The notes: generated by a model from the letters alone, not told the origin. A DNA stretch of 64,000 nucleotides from Micromonospora sediminicola (GCF_900089585.1 NZ_FLRH01000003.1:1998501-2062500), one strand, 5' to 3'. Shown: positions 1-8,283, numbered from the stretch's first letter. Translations and numbers: made by a program.

Positions 1-119
1 GGCTGCGGGAGCGGGCGGCCCGGTTGGACGCGACCGTGACGGTGGCCCGAGCGCCCGGCGGGCGCGGTTTCCTGCTCCGGGTCACGGTGCCGGACACGAA
101 CGGGAGGGACCGCGGGTGA
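1..119 (+). CDS. Sensor histidine kinase, C-terminal fragment
   Basis: The 5' part lies outside the window. Reading codons from base 3 gives LRERAARLDATVTVARAPGG followed by RGFLLRVTVP and a TGA at 117-119. This looks like the end of the ATPase domain of NarL/DesK-type histidine kinases, with an 'LRERAARLGG...GGGFRVRVTLP'-like pattern. The stop overlaps the response-regulator start in a GTGA, so the two are translationally coupled, as expected for a kinase/regulator pair. The sensed signal cannot be told from the fragment. Confidence 0.7.
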   Translation, partial: LRERAARLDATVTVARAPGGRGFLLRVTVPDTNGRDRG

Positions 120-736
120 CCGAGCCGATCCGACTGCTGCTCGCCGACGACCAGGCGCTGGTGCGCGGCGCGCTGGCCGCGCTGCTGTCGCTGGAACCGG
201 ACCTGACCGTGGTGGCCGAGGTGAGCCGGGGCGACGAGGTGGTGCCGGAGGCGCTGCGTACCCGCCCCGACGTGGCGTTGCTCGACGTGGAGATGCCCGG
301 CCTGGACGGGGTGGCCGCCGCGGCCGCGCTGCGCGGCGCGCTGCCCGCCTGCCGGGTGCTGGTGGTGACCACGTTCGGTCGGCCCGGCTACCTGCGCCGG
401 GCGATGGAGGCGGGCGCGAACGGCTTCGTGGTCAAGGACACCCCGGCCCGGCAGCTCGCCGACGCGGTGCGCCGGGTGCACGCCGGCCTGCGGGTGGTCG
501 ACCCGACGCTGGCCGCCGAGACACTGGCCACCGGGTCGAGTCCGCTCACCGAGCGGGAGACCGAGGTGCTGCGCACGGCCCGGGGCGGTGGCACGGTGGC
601 CGAGCTGGCCGCGACGCTGCACCTGTCCGAGGGGACGGTCCGCAACCACCTCTCGTCCGCCATCGGCAAGACCGGCGCCCGCAACCGCGCCGACGCCGTC
701 CGGGTCGCCGAGGCCAACGGCTGGCTGCTCGGGTAG
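116..736 (+). CDS. NarL/DesR-type response regulator
   Basis: A 206-aa two-component response regulator. The receiver domain (about residues 5-120) has the acidic pocket LLLADDQ, the phospho-acceptor Asp in VALLDVEMPGLDG, the conserved Thr in VVTTFG and the Lys in FVVKD. The C-terminal LuxR-type helix-turn-helix starts at LTERETEVLR and runs through LSEGTVRNHLSSAIGKTGARNR. The start is the GTG that overlaps the kinase stop codon. Length and domain order are normal for the family. Target genes are unknown. In many actinobacteria such pairs control adjacent ABC transporters or desaturases, which are not visible here. Confidence 0.93.
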   Translation: MTEPIRLLLADDQALVRGALAALLSLEPDLTVVAEVSRGDEVVPEALRTRPDVALLDVEMPGLDGVAAAAALRGALPACRVLVVTTFGRPGYLRRAMEAGANGFVVKDTPARQLADAVRRVHAGLRVVDPTLAAETLATGSSPLTERETEVLRTARGGGTVAELAATLHLSEGTVRNHLSSAIGKTGARNRADAVRVAEANGWLLG

Positions 737-817
737 AAGGAAGGGCCCCCTCTTAACGCCTCCGGTAGAGCAAGGGCCCCTTCTTAACAGGGAGTGTTAA
801 GAAGGGGCCCTTCCTTG
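737..817. repeat. Interspersed GGGCCCC hairpin repeat, copy 1 (terminator)
   Basis: Two joined modules. An AAGGAAGGGCCCCC...CTTAAC element is followed by the spacer GCCTCCGGTAGAG. After it comes a near-perfect hairpin with arms AAGGGCCCCTTCTTAACA (772-789) and TGTTAAGAAGGGGCCCTT (795-812). It sits between two convergent genes, so it likely ends transcription from both sides. Related copies occur at 30104-30159, 30432-30501, 40355-40412 and 43761-43815. Confidence 0.85.
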
Positions 818-830
818 CAGGGCCGGGCGG

Positions 831-1721
831 TCAGGGGAGGCGGTCGACGACCACGAGGCCGGTGCCGGGTTCCAGTTCGGCGAGGAGCTGGCGCTGGGCG
901 CTGCGGGTGAGCCGGATGCAGCCGTTGGTGACGTTCTCGCCGAGCGTGTCGTCGTTGTACCAGCTGTGCAGTCCGATGTGGGCGCCGCGCAGTCCGGTCG
1001 GCACCGCGTCCGGGTCGTCGGGGATCGCGCCGAGGGCGAAGATGTCGACGCCGCCGTAGACGTCCTGCGGGGGTGGGGTGCGACCCAGCACGAACGTGCG
1101 ACCGAGCGGGGTGAGCTGGCCGGACATGCCGAGACTGACCGGCCAGGAGCGCACCGCGCGCCCGTCCCGGTTCCAGGTGAGCCGGTGCGTGCGGCGCTCC
1201 ACCACGATCTGGTCACGTAGCGCCACGGTGGTCCAGCCGCCGGACGGCAGCCAGCCGACGGTGCGGTTGGCCGAGGGGAGCAGCACCGCGGTCCAGCCGG
1301 CCCGGCGTTCGACGATCGGCACGGTCAGCCGGACCCCGCTGATGGTCGGGGCGAGGAAGGCCAGCGGTCGTCCGCCGGGCGCGTCGTAGGCGGCCACGTT
1401 CCGGTCCGGGCGCAGCCCTTCGCCCAGCGGGGTGGTGTCGGCCGGAGCCGGATCGGCCGGGAAGCCGCGGGGCGCCGGGTCGTAGGTGACCACCGGGAGG
1501 TCGGCCGGTGCGGGCGCGGCGGGCGGGACGGACTCCATCGGCGACGGGCGCGGCGAGGCCGTCGGGGACGTCGGGGGCGCGGCGACGGTCGGCGCGGGCG
1601 GCGGAGCGGTGGCGGTGAGCGCGCGGCCCACCAGCAGCGCGACGACCAGCAGCAGCGGTACGCCGAGCGCGGCGAGCAGCCAGCCGGGAGGCCGGCGTGC
1701 GGTAAACCGGTCGAACAGCAC
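831..1721 (-). CDS. L,D-transpeptidase (YkuD family), membrane-anchored
   Basis: A 296-aa protein with a short cytoplasmic start, one N-terminal membrane helix (about residues 14-36), a Pro/Thr/Ala-rich linker to about residue 80 and a C-terminal YkuD catalytic domain. The catalytic signature is visible as HIGLHSWYNDD followed by NGCIRLT, with the Cys as nucleophile. The family makes 3-3 cross-links in peptidoglycan outside the membrane. A small SH3-like segment may lie between (VRLTVPIVERRAGWTAVLLP). The ATG start is plausible, with the next gene upstream more than 60 bases away. Substrate preference cannot be judged. Confidence 0.88.
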   Translation of the reverse strand: MLFDRFTARRPPGWLLAALGVPLLLVVALLVGRALTATAPPPAPTVAAPPTSPTASPRPSPMESVPPAAPAPADLPVVTYDPAPRGFPADPAPADTTPLGEGLRPDRNVAAYDAPGGRPLAFLAPTISGVRLTVPIVERRAGWTAVLLPSANRTVGWLPSGGWTTVALRDQIVVERRTHRLTWNRDGRAVRSWPVSLGMSGQLTPLGRTFVLGRTPPPQDVYGGVDIFALGAIPDDPDAVPTGLRGAHIGLHSWYNDDTLGENVTNGCIRLTRSAQRQLLAELEPGTGLVVVDRLP

Positions 1722-1740
1722 GAAACTGACTGTAACCGAA

Positions 1741-1781
1741 CGGAAGCCCCCGTACCGCGAAGTGCGGCACGGGGGCTTCCG
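1741..1781 (-). terminator. Intrinsic-type hairpin after the amylase gene
   Basis: Perfect 13-bp arms CGGAAGCCCCCGT (1741-1753) and ACGGGGGCTTCCG (1769-1781) enclose a loop that itself can form CCGC/GCGG. It lies just 3' of the amylase stop and upstream of the L,D-transpeptidase start, so it would end the amylase transcript. There is no long U tract, which is usual for actinobacteria. Confidence 0.8.
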
Positions 1782-1788
1782 GGTGAGG

Positions 1789-3234
1789 TCAGCTCAGTTT
1801 CGCGCCGACGTGGATGGCGATCGCGTCGTGCGCGTTGACGGTGGCCGCGAACCAGCCCGCCGAGTCCACGGTGATCACCGGTCCGCTGCACGAGCCGTTG
1901 CTGAACGTGCCGTGGATGACGTCGCAGTAGCGCCCGGCCGGCAGGCCGGTGTAGTACGACCGGCCGCTGATCGCGGAGTCCTCGTCGTTGACGGTCAGGT
2001 AGCCCTTGCCGGCCCGGCTGAACGCGATGTGCTGGTAGCCGTTGTCGTACCAGTTGGTGACTCCGGCACCCTCGGTGGCGTTGCGGAAGCCGACCATGTT
2101 GGCGATGACCGGCCAGCGGTGCTCACACTCCCAGCCCGAGTAGCAGGTGGTGTTGGTGACCTTGTTGCTGCCGTCCGACGGGGGACCCTGGTCCCGACCG
2201 GAGTACGTGAAGCTCGACATCACCGCCGGGGTGCCGTACGGCCAGGCCAGCATGAACGCGTTGGCCAGGGCGTACTCGCCACGGTCGCGGTAGGTGAGCA
2301 CGCCGCCCTCGCGCTGGGTGTCGTGGTTGTCGGTGAAGACCACCGCCTTCGCGCTCGACAGGTAGCCCCAGGACTCGCCGAAGTTGCGCAGGTACGCCAG
2401 CCGCTCGTTGTTGAACATCCGGGCCAGGTCCTTGCCGTACCGGAACTCGTGCACGTCGCCGTTGCCGGTGTACTCGGTCGGCTGGACCGGCTCACCCGCG
2501 CCGTAGATGACCTCCTGCACCAGGTACGCCGACCGGGACAGCTTGGCCTTGATCGCCGCGATGTCGGCGGCCGGCATGTGCTTGCTGCCGTCCAGCCGGA
2601 ACCCGTCGACGCCGAGCGAGAGCAGGTCGTTGAGGTACGTGGCCAGCCGGGTGCGGACGTAGTCCGACTCGGTCTTGAGGTCGGCGAGGTTGACCAGTTC
2701 GCAGTTCTGCACCTCGTACCGGTCGTTGTAGTTGGCGATGTCGTTGTTGCCGTTGCGGCCGCAGTAGTGGAAGTCCTGCGACGAGTAGACGCCCGGGTAG
2801 TTGTAGTGGCCGTACGACGTGCCGGCCCAGCCGGTGCCGCCGTTCTCCTGCCCGGACATGTGGTTGACCACGGCGTCGACGATCACCTTGACGCCGGCGT
2901 TGTGGCAGGTGTTCACCATGGACTGGAACTGGGCCCGGGTGCCCTTGCGGGACTCGATCCGGTAGCTGACCGGCTGGTAGGACACCCACCACGGGCTGCT
3001 GTTGACGTGTTCCTGCGGCGGGGACACCTGGACGTAGCCGTAGCCCTTGGGGCCGAGCGTGCTGGTGCACTCGTTGGCCACCGAGGTCCAGTTCCACTCG
3101 AAGAGCTGGACGATGACCTTCTTGCTTCCGGGGGTTGCGGCGGCGGCCGGGGGAGCCGCCACTGTGGTCGGGACGAGCAGGCTCGCGGCCAGGCCCAGGA
3201 CGAGGGCCGCGGCGCGGCATCGGCGTCGATGCAT
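1789..3234 (-). CDS. Secreted alpha-amylase (GH13)
   Basis: A 481-aa alpha-amylase of the Streptomyces type. It has a Sec signal peptide (MHRRRCRAAALVLGLAASLL..., cleaved near AAAA/TPGSK). The four GH13 regions are visible: DAVVNH, GFRLDGSKH (nucleophile Asp), VQEVIYG (acid/base Glu) and FTDNHD. The C-terminal part is the all-beta amylase domain. No starch-binding CBM20 domain is present, so the enzyme is shorter than many secreted homologues. The ATG at 3234 was chosen because a GGAG ribosome site precedes it and the signal peptide begins there. An in-frame upstream start at 3306 would add 24 residues of no clear character. It hydrolyses extracellular starch. Confidence 0.92.
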   Translation of the reverse strand: MHRRRCRAAALVLGLAASLLVPTTVAAPPAAAATPGSKKVIVQLFEWNWTSVANECTSTLGPKGYGYVQVSPPQEHVNSSPWWVSYQPVSYRIESRKGTRAQFQSMVNTCHNAGVKVIVDAVVNHMSGQENGGTGWAGTSYGHYNYPGVYSSQDFHYCGRNGNNDIANYNDRYEVQNCELVNLADLKTESDYVRTRLATYLNDLLSLGVDGFRLDGSKHMPAADIAAIKAKLSRSAYLVQEVIYGAGEPVQPTEYTGNGDVHEFRYGKDLARMFNNERLAYLRNFGESWGYLSSAKAVVFTDNHDTQREGGVLTYRDRGEYALANAFMLAWPYGTPAVMSSFTYSGRDQGPPSDGSNKVTNTTCYSGWECEHRWPVIANMVGFRNATEGAGVTNWYDNGYQHIAFSRAGKGYLTVNDEDSAISGRSYYTGLPAGRYCDVIHGTFSNGSCSGPVITVDSAGWFAATVNAHDAIAIHVGAKLS

Positions 3235-3299
3235 CAGGACTCCTGCGGGGTGCGGGGGTGCGGGGGAGTGGAGCCTGGGGAGGGCGTCAGTGCCGGCTT

Positions 3300-3349
3300 C
3301 TTGCAACCGGCGCTGAAATTTTCCGCAAGGTTACGAGTGTGTTGCAAGG
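3300..3349 (-). promoter_or_regulatory. TTGCAA-type operator repeats upstream of the amylase
   Basis: Read on the minus strand there are three related motifs within 50 bases: CCTTGCAA (3349-3342), CCTTGCGG (3330-3323) and GGTTGCAAG (3308-3300). TTGCAAG-like direct repeats upstream of amylase and maltose genes in Streptomyces are known targets of the LacI-family repressor MalR/Reg1. That this element binds such a protein is inference. No LacI gene lies in the window. Confidence 0.55.
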
Positions 3350-3531
3350 ACTGTCAATGCATGGGCATCCGTCGTTGCGTTGGGTGCTACACGCGCGCCC
3401 GGTCGGGACGGTTCGAGGAATCGGCCGAGAAATTCCCCACCGGAGGTGATCCGTCCGGGGCGTCGCTCCGTACCTGAGGTGGGAGCAGGGTCGGCCGGTG
3501 GGGGCGCCGCCGCGAGACGATCGAGGAGCAG

Positions 3532-5250
3532 ATGGCCCGGGCACAGCAGAACGAGAAGGCGACGACCGTCCGGACCACCACCACCAGCCGTGGTGTCCGG
3601 ACCATGTCGAAGTCCGCGATGGTGGCGCTGACCGCCTCCGCGCTCGGCCTCGCGTGGGCGGGTGTCGAGCTCGCCGGCGCCGGCGGCCTCATGTACTCGT
3701 ACGGATTCTTCTTCACCGAGTTCTTCGCCGGGGTGGTCGCCCTGGTCTCACTGAGCCTCACCGTGATGCTGGGGCTGCTCGCCACCGACCGGCTGGTGCT
3801 GCTCATCCGGCACCGGGTGCTGCTCCAGTCGGCGCACCGCGCCACCGGCGTGCTCGGCGTGGCCGGGCTGCTCTTCCACGTCATCACCAAGATCGCGATC
3901 GGGCGGGCCGGGCCCACCGACGCGGTGGTGCCGTTCGTCGGCGGCAGCGGCCTCTACGTCGGGCTCGGCACCGTCGCCGCGCTGCTGATGGTCAGCGTGC
4001 TCTGGACCGGCCTGATCCGGGTCCGGTTCGCCGGCGTCGGTCCGAAGTGGCTCTGGCGGGCGCTGCACTCGACGGCCTACGTGTCCTGGCCGTTCGCGCT
4101 GCTGCACGGGCTCAACGCGGGCCGGACGGCGGCCGGTTGGGTGGTGCTCAGCTACCTCGCCTGCGTGCTGCTCGTGGTGATGGCGCTGCTGGTGCGCGTC
4201 TCCGTCCACCTCGGCAAGCGCAGCCGCGAGCAGCACCAGGCCGCCGCGCTGAACAAGGCGATGGCGGGCAAGGGCGAGGACCGCACCGGCGTGTTCGCCG
4301 CGCTCGGCCGCAAGAAGGCCGCCGACAAGGAGGAGAGCGGCGCCGGCCGGGGCCGCTGGGCCGAGGCGACCGCCACCTGGACCGCGCCGGCCGGCACCGC
4401 CCGCCGGCGGGACCCCGAGCGGTTCGCCGTACCGGTGGTGCCGGAACCTGGATCGCTGCGCGAGCCGGTCCGCGCGGCCGCCGCCCGGCGGCGCGGCGGG
4501 GAGACGGACGCGCCGGAACGCCGGACCCGGACGCAGGAGGTCCCGGCCGCGCGGCGCACCTCCCGGCGCGGGGACGACGAGCGCGAGCCGGTACGCCGGA
4601 GCCGGGACGCCGAGCGGGTGCCCGCCGTCCGGCGGAACACCGAGGAGTTGGAGCCGGTCGGCCGGCGGGACGGGGAGCGGTCCCGTCGCCGCCGCCGGGA
4701 CGACGAGGAGCGGGTGAGCCGCCGGTCCCGGGCCGACGAGGACATGGTCGCGCAGTACTCGGCCCCGCCGGAGAGCGGCGGCCGGCACTCCGCCCCGCCG
4801 GACACCGGCGGCCGCCACTCGGCCCCGCCGGACAGCGGCCGGTACGCCACCCCCGCCGAGGTGGCCCGCTACTCGGCCCCGCCGCGTCCGACGGACGAGG
4901 CGGAGGAGCCGTGGGACAGCCCGCGCCGCTGGGAGAGCCGCCCGGTCTCCGGCGAGCCGATCTCGGCCGGACCGATCTCCGGCACCCCGGTCACCGCGGA
5001 GCCGCGCAGCGGTTCCGGCCGGCGCTACCGGGACGAGGAGGACGTGCCGGAGGAGCCGGACTACTGGCGTCCGCCGGCCCGCTACGCCGCCGACGACGAG
5101 TTCGTCGACGACACCCCCACGCTCGTCGACCTGGCCTCCCGCCGGGCCCTGCGGGCCACCAAGGAGAGCCGTTCCGGCCGGCGCAAGCGGGCCGACGCGG
5201 ACGCGGTCGACGGCGCGTACTGGGCCGGGCTGCGGGGTGAGGCCCGATGA
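3532..5250 (+). CDS. Diheme ferric-reductase/NOX-like membrane protein with long charged tail
   Basis: A 572-aa protein. About six membrane helices (residues 30-225) form a ferric-reductase-type domain. Four histidines have NOX spacing: H102/H116 (x13) on one helix and H179/H192 (x12) on another, the bis-His pattern that holds two stacked b hemes in gp91phox (H101/H115, H209/H222). Residues 235-572 are a polar, Arg/Glu-rich, probably disordered cytoplasmic tail with SAPP repeats (around 4753-4880). No FAD or NAD domain is present; the next gene supplies a NADH module. The ATG follows a GAGGAGC ribosome site. The stop overlaps the next start (ATGA), so the two are coupled. Confidence 0.82.
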   Translation: MARAQQNEKATTVRTTTTSRGVRTMSKSAMVALTASALGLAWAGVELAGAGGLMYSYGFFFTEFFAGVVALVSLSLTVMLGLLATDRLVLLIRHRVLLQSAHRATGVLGVAGLLFHVITKIAIGRAGPTDAVVPFVGGSGLYVGLGTVAALLMVSVLWTGLIRVRFAGVGPKWLWRALHSTAYVSWPFALLHGLNAGRTAAGWVVLSYLACVLLVVMALLVRVSVHLGKRSREQHQAAALNKAMAGKGEDRTGVFAALGRKKAADKEESGAGRGRWAEATATWTAPAGTARRRDPERFAVPVVPEPGSLREPVRAAAARRRGGETDAPERRTRTQEVPAARRTSRRGDDEREPVRRSRDAERVPAVRRNTEELEPVGRRDGERSRRRRRDDEERVSRRSRADEDMVAQYSAPPESGGRHSAPPDTGGRHSAPPDSGRYATPAEVARYSAPPRPTDEAEEPWDSPRRWESRPVSGEPISAGPISGTPVTAEPRSGSGRRYRDEEDVPEEPDYWRPPARYAADDEFVDDTPTLVDLASRRALRATKESRSGRRKRADADAVDGAYWAGLRGEAR

Positions 5251-6713
5251 TGCGGACGACCGTGCCCCCGGTCGCCTGCGTCGGTGAACCCCGCCTGACC
5301 GCCGGCTTCGCCGAGTTCGGCCGGCTCGACCTGCTCGCCCACGAGGAGGTGCACGGCCCGATCGGTCCGATGGAGCCGGCGGCGCTGCTGCGGCTCGCCG
5401 AGGCGATCGACCTCAAGGGCAAGGGCGGTGCGGGCTTCCCGTTCGCCCGCAAGCTGCGCGCGGTGCTGGAGTCCTGCGAGCGGCAGGACCTGGCCGCCGT
5501 GGTGGTGGTCAACGCCAGCGAGGGCGAGCCGGCCAGTTGGAAGGACAAGGTGCTGCTCACCCGGGCGCCGCACCTCGTCCTGGACGGCGCCGCGCTGGCC
5601 GCGTTCGCGCTGGACGCCGACGAGATCGTGATCGGGGTGGCCGACGACGACGTGGGCCGGCCCTCACTGACCGAGGCGTTGCAGGAACGGCGGATGCCGG
5701 TGCCGACCACCATCGTCACCGTGCCGCACCGGTTCATCTCCGGTGAGGGCGGCGCGCTGGTCAACGGCATCAACGGCCTGCCGCACATCCCGCCCGGCAC
5801 CAAGAAGCGCTCCAGCGACTCCGGCGTCGGCGGGCTGCCCACCCTGCTCTCCAACGCCGAGACGTACGCCCAACTCGCGGTCGCCGCCCGGATCGGCCCG
5901 TACGAGTACGCCGCGCTCGGCACCGACGACGAGCCGGGCACCGTGCTGCTCACCGTCACCGGGTCGGCGAAGCGGCCGGCCGTGGTGGAGTGCGCCGCCG
6001 GCACCCCGCTGCGCGAGATCCTCGACCTGTGCGAGGTGCCGCCCGGGCCGGGCATCCTGATGGGCGGCTACCACGGCAAGTGGATCACCGCCGAGGCGGC
6101 GGAGCGGGCCGAGGTCTCCCGCAAGGGACTGGCCGCGGTCGGCGGCACGCTCGGCGCCGGCATCATCGTGCCGCTCGGCACCGACACCTGCCCGCTCGGC
6201 GAGGCCGCCCAGGTGGTCCGCTACCTGGCCGGTGAGTCCGCCGGGCAGTGCGGCCCGTGCAAGATGGGACTGCCCGACCTGGCCCGCTCCGTCGACCTCG
6301 CCGTCTCCGGCAGCGCCCCGATCGAGCTGGTCCGGGCCGCCGCCGGCGACGTGAAGGGGCGCGGCGCGTGCAGCCACCCGGACGGCACCGCCCGGTTCGC
6401 GCTGTCCGCCATGGAGGTGTTCGCCGACGACCTGCGGCTGCACGCCACCGGGGAGGGCTGCGGCAAACGGGTCAAGGGCACGATGGGCCTGCCCGGCGCG
6501 CCCGACGGCAACCCGCAGAAGCTCACCCTGGACTGGTCCCGCTGCGACGGGCACGGACTCTGCGCGCACGTCGTGCCGGACTTCATCCGGCTCGACGGCA
6601 ACGGCTTCCCCGCCTTCCCCGCCACCCCGGTGCCGACCTGGCTGCGCGAGGGCGCGCTCAAGGCGGTCAAGGTCTGTCCCGAACTCGCGCTCCGGCTGGT
6701 CAAGGCGGAGTGA
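5247..6713 (+). CDS. NuoF-like NADH dehydrogenase subunit with ferredoxin tail
   Basis: A 488-aa protein related to the complex I 51-kDa subunit. The FMN/NADH loop GKGGAGFP is at 58-65 and NASEGEPASWKDK follows. An SLBB fold spans about 233-290. The N3-type cluster region has Cys335, Cys338 and Cys375, but the usual first ligand is Ala332 (ESAGQCGPC instead of ESCGxCxPC). The C-terminal 65 residues form a small ferredoxin with CDGHGLC (433, 439) and CP (477), resembling [3Fe-4S] ferredoxins. It has no other Nuo genes around it. Coupled by ATGA to the diheme membrane gene, it probably passes NADH electrons to those hemes (inference). Confidence 0.85.
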   Translation: MMRTTVPPVACVGEPRLTAGFAEFGRLDLLAHEEVHGPIGPMEPAALLRLAEAIDLKGKGGAGFPFARKLRAVLESCERQDLAAVVVVNASEGEPASWKDKVLLTRAPHLVLDGAALAAFALDADEIVIGVADDDVGRPSLTEALQERRMPVPTTIVTVPHRFISGEGGALVNGINGLPHIPPGTKKRSSDSGVGGLPTLLSNAETYAQLAVAARIGPYEYAALGTDDEPGTVLLTVTGSAKRPAVVECAAGTPLREILDLCEVPPGPGILMGGYHGKWITAEAAERAEVSRKGLAAVGGTLGAGIIVPLGTDTCPLGEAAQVVRYLAGESAGQCGPCKMGLPDLARSVDLAVSGSAPIELVRAAAGDVKGRGACSHPDGTARFALSAMEVFADDLRLHATGEGCGKRVKGTMGLPGAPDGNPQKLTLDWSRCDGHGLCAHVVPDFIRLDGNGFPAFPATPVPTWLREGALKAVKVCPELALRLVKAE

Positions 6714-6733
6714 CGACCACGTCAGGAGCGTCG

Positions 6734-7345
6734 ATGGCATCACCCACCGTTCGTCGTCTCGGGGCCGCCGCCGTGCTGGCCGCCACGCTCACCGCCACGG
6801 CGGCCTGCGCGGTCGGTCCCGAGCGGACCACGTCGGTCGGTACGGTGGCCGCCCCGTCCGCCGCCGCGCCGACCACCGCCGCGAGCGCGTCGGCCGGCCC
6901 GTCGTCGCCCGCCCCGTCGCCGACCGCGCCGGCCCGGGTGCCGAAGACACTGGCGTTCGACGCGAAGACCCTCGACGGTACGGCGTTCTCCGCCGCCGCC
7001 CTGGCCGGGCGGCCGGTGGTGCTCTGGTTCTGGGCCCCCTGGTGCGCCACCTGCGCCAGCCAGGCGTGGACCGTCGCCGAGATCGCCCCGACCTACCGGG
7101 ACACGGTGCCGATCGTCGGCGTCGCCGGGCTCGGCCAGCAGAAGGCGATGAAGGAGTTCGTCACCGAGTTCGACCTGGCCGGCACCCCGCAGCTCGACGA
7201 CCGCGCCGGCGCGGTGTGGCGCCGCTTCAAGGTGGTCGAGCAGAGCACGTTCGTCATCCTCGACCGGGACGGCAAGGTGGTCCACCAGGGCTTCCTCGAC
7301 GGCGAGTCGCTCACCCGGCAGGTCGAGACGCTGGCCCGGGGATGA
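6734..7345 (+). CDS. Thioredoxin-like lipoprotein (TlpA/ResA type)
   Basis: A 203-aa protein. A lipoprotein signal ends at a TAAC lipobox (ATLTATAAC). An Ala/Ser/Pro/Thr linker to about residue 72 is followed by a thioredoxin/AhpC-like fold with the redox motif WAPWCATC and the family's TPQL-type loop (AGTPQLDDRAG). It would face the outside of the membrane and reduce or oxidise thiols. The ATG at 6734 follows a CAGGAG site; longer in-frame starts run into the previous gene. Its stop overlaps the start of the CcdA-like gene (ATGA), which is the expected source of its electrons. Confidence 0.9.
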   Translation: MASPTVRRLGAAAVLAATLTATAACAVGPERTTSVGTVAAPSAAAPTTAASASAGPSSPAPSPTAPARVPKTLAFDAKTLDGTAFSAAALAGRPVVLWFWAPWCATCASQAWTVAEIAPTYRDTVPIVGVAGLGQQKAMKEFVTEFDLAGTPQLDDRAGAVWRRFKVVEQSTFVILDRDGKVVHQGFLDGESLTRQVETLARG

Positions 7346-8283
7346 CCGGCGCGCTGCTGCTCGCGCTGACCGCCGGCATGCTCGGCGCGGTCAACCCGTG
7401 CGGCTTCGCGATGCTGCCCGCGTACCTGTCGTTGCTGGTGGCCGGCCCCGGCGACGGCCGCGGCGCGGTCGGCCGCGCGCTCACCGCGACGGCCGGGCTG
7501 ACCCTCGGGTACGTGCTGGTCTTCGGCGCGTTCGGGCTGGCCGTGGCGCCGGCGGCGGACTGGCTGCGGCCCCGGTTGCCCTGGCTGACCGTGACCCTCG
7601 GCGTGCTCCTGGCGCTGGCCGGCTGCTGGCTGCTCGCCGGCCGGCGGTTGCCCGCGCCCCGCCCGTTCACCACCGCGCCCCGGCTCACCCGCACCTGGCC
7701 GTCCATGGCGCTGTTCGGCGCGGCGTACGCGCTCACGTCGCTGACCTGCGCGATCGCGCCGTTCCTGGCGATCGTGGTGACCAGCCTGCGGGCCGGGTCG
7801 CCGCTGCGCGGGCTGGCGCTGTTCGGCGCGTACGCCCTCGGGATGGCCCTGGTGGTCGGTGTGGCCGCGCTGGCCGTGGCGTTGCTGCGCGGGCGGGTGG
7901 TGGCCGGACTGCGCGGCGCCGGCGCGTGGGTGCCGCGCCTGAGCGGCCTGGTGCTGCTGGTCGCCGGCGGCTACGTCGCCTGGTACGGCTGGTACGAGGT
8001 GCGCTTCGCCCTGGGCCGCCGCGACGCCTTCACCGACCCGGTGATCCGCACCGCCGCCCGGGCGCAGCAGGCACTGGTGGGCGCCGTCGACACTCTGGGC
8101 CCCGCCGTCCTCACGGCCCTCCTGACCCTGCTGCTCCTCCTCACCACCCTCACCCCCCGCCCCCGCGATCTTGCAGTTGGTGCCCGGGCGGAAGGGGTGA
8201 AGCGGACTTCTCACGGGCCGGAAGTGCAAGATCGCGGGGGAGAGGTGGGGGCGGGGGAGCGGGGGCGGGTCAGCGCGGGGTGA
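7342..8283 (+). CDS. CcdA/DsbD-like membrane thiol-electron transporter
   Basis: A 313-aa protein with about six to seven membrane helices. It has the two conserved cysteines of the CcdA family, in NPCGFAMLP near the N-terminus and SLTCAIAPF in the middle. The family carries electrons from cytoplasmic thioredoxin to extracytoplasmic thioredoxin-like proteins, here probably the coupled lipoprotein. The last 45 or so residues (from LTPRPRD) are hydrophilic and are encoded by an inverted repeat, so they are probably not native to the fold. The 3' end overlaps the convergent serS by 14 bases. Confidence 0.88.
   Translation: MTGALLLALTAGMLGAVNPCGFAMLPAYLSLLVAGPGDGRGAVGRALTATAGLTLGYVLVFGAFGLAVAPAADWLRPRLPWLTVTLGVLLALAGCWLLAGRRLPAPRPFTTAPRLTRTWPSMALFGAAYALTSLTCAIAPFLAIVVTSLRAGSPLRGLALFGAYALGMALVVGVAALAVALLRGRVVAGLRGAGAWVPRLSGLVLLVAGGYVAWYGWYEVRFALGRRDAFTDPVIRTAARAQQALVGAVDTLGPAVLTALLTLLLLLTTLTPRPRDLAVGARAEGVKRTSHGPEVQDRGGEVGAGERGRVSAG
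8161..8240. repeat. GCGATCTTGCA inverted repeat inside a gene end
   Basis: Arms CCCCGCGATCTTGCAGTT (8161-8178) and AAGTGCAAGATCGCGGGG (8222-8239) differ by one base and enclose 43 bases. The element lies wholly within the last codons of the CcdA-like gene and next to the convergent serS end. It can serve as a transcription end signal. Its position inside the reading frame suggests it was inserted and now supplies the stop codon. Confidence 0.75.

Noticed and set aside
1486-3477. Long open frame opposite the amylase (663 codons)
   Set aside because: Antisense shadow: low-complexity Val/Gly/Arg-rich translation, while the minus frame has catalytic motifs and a signal peptide.
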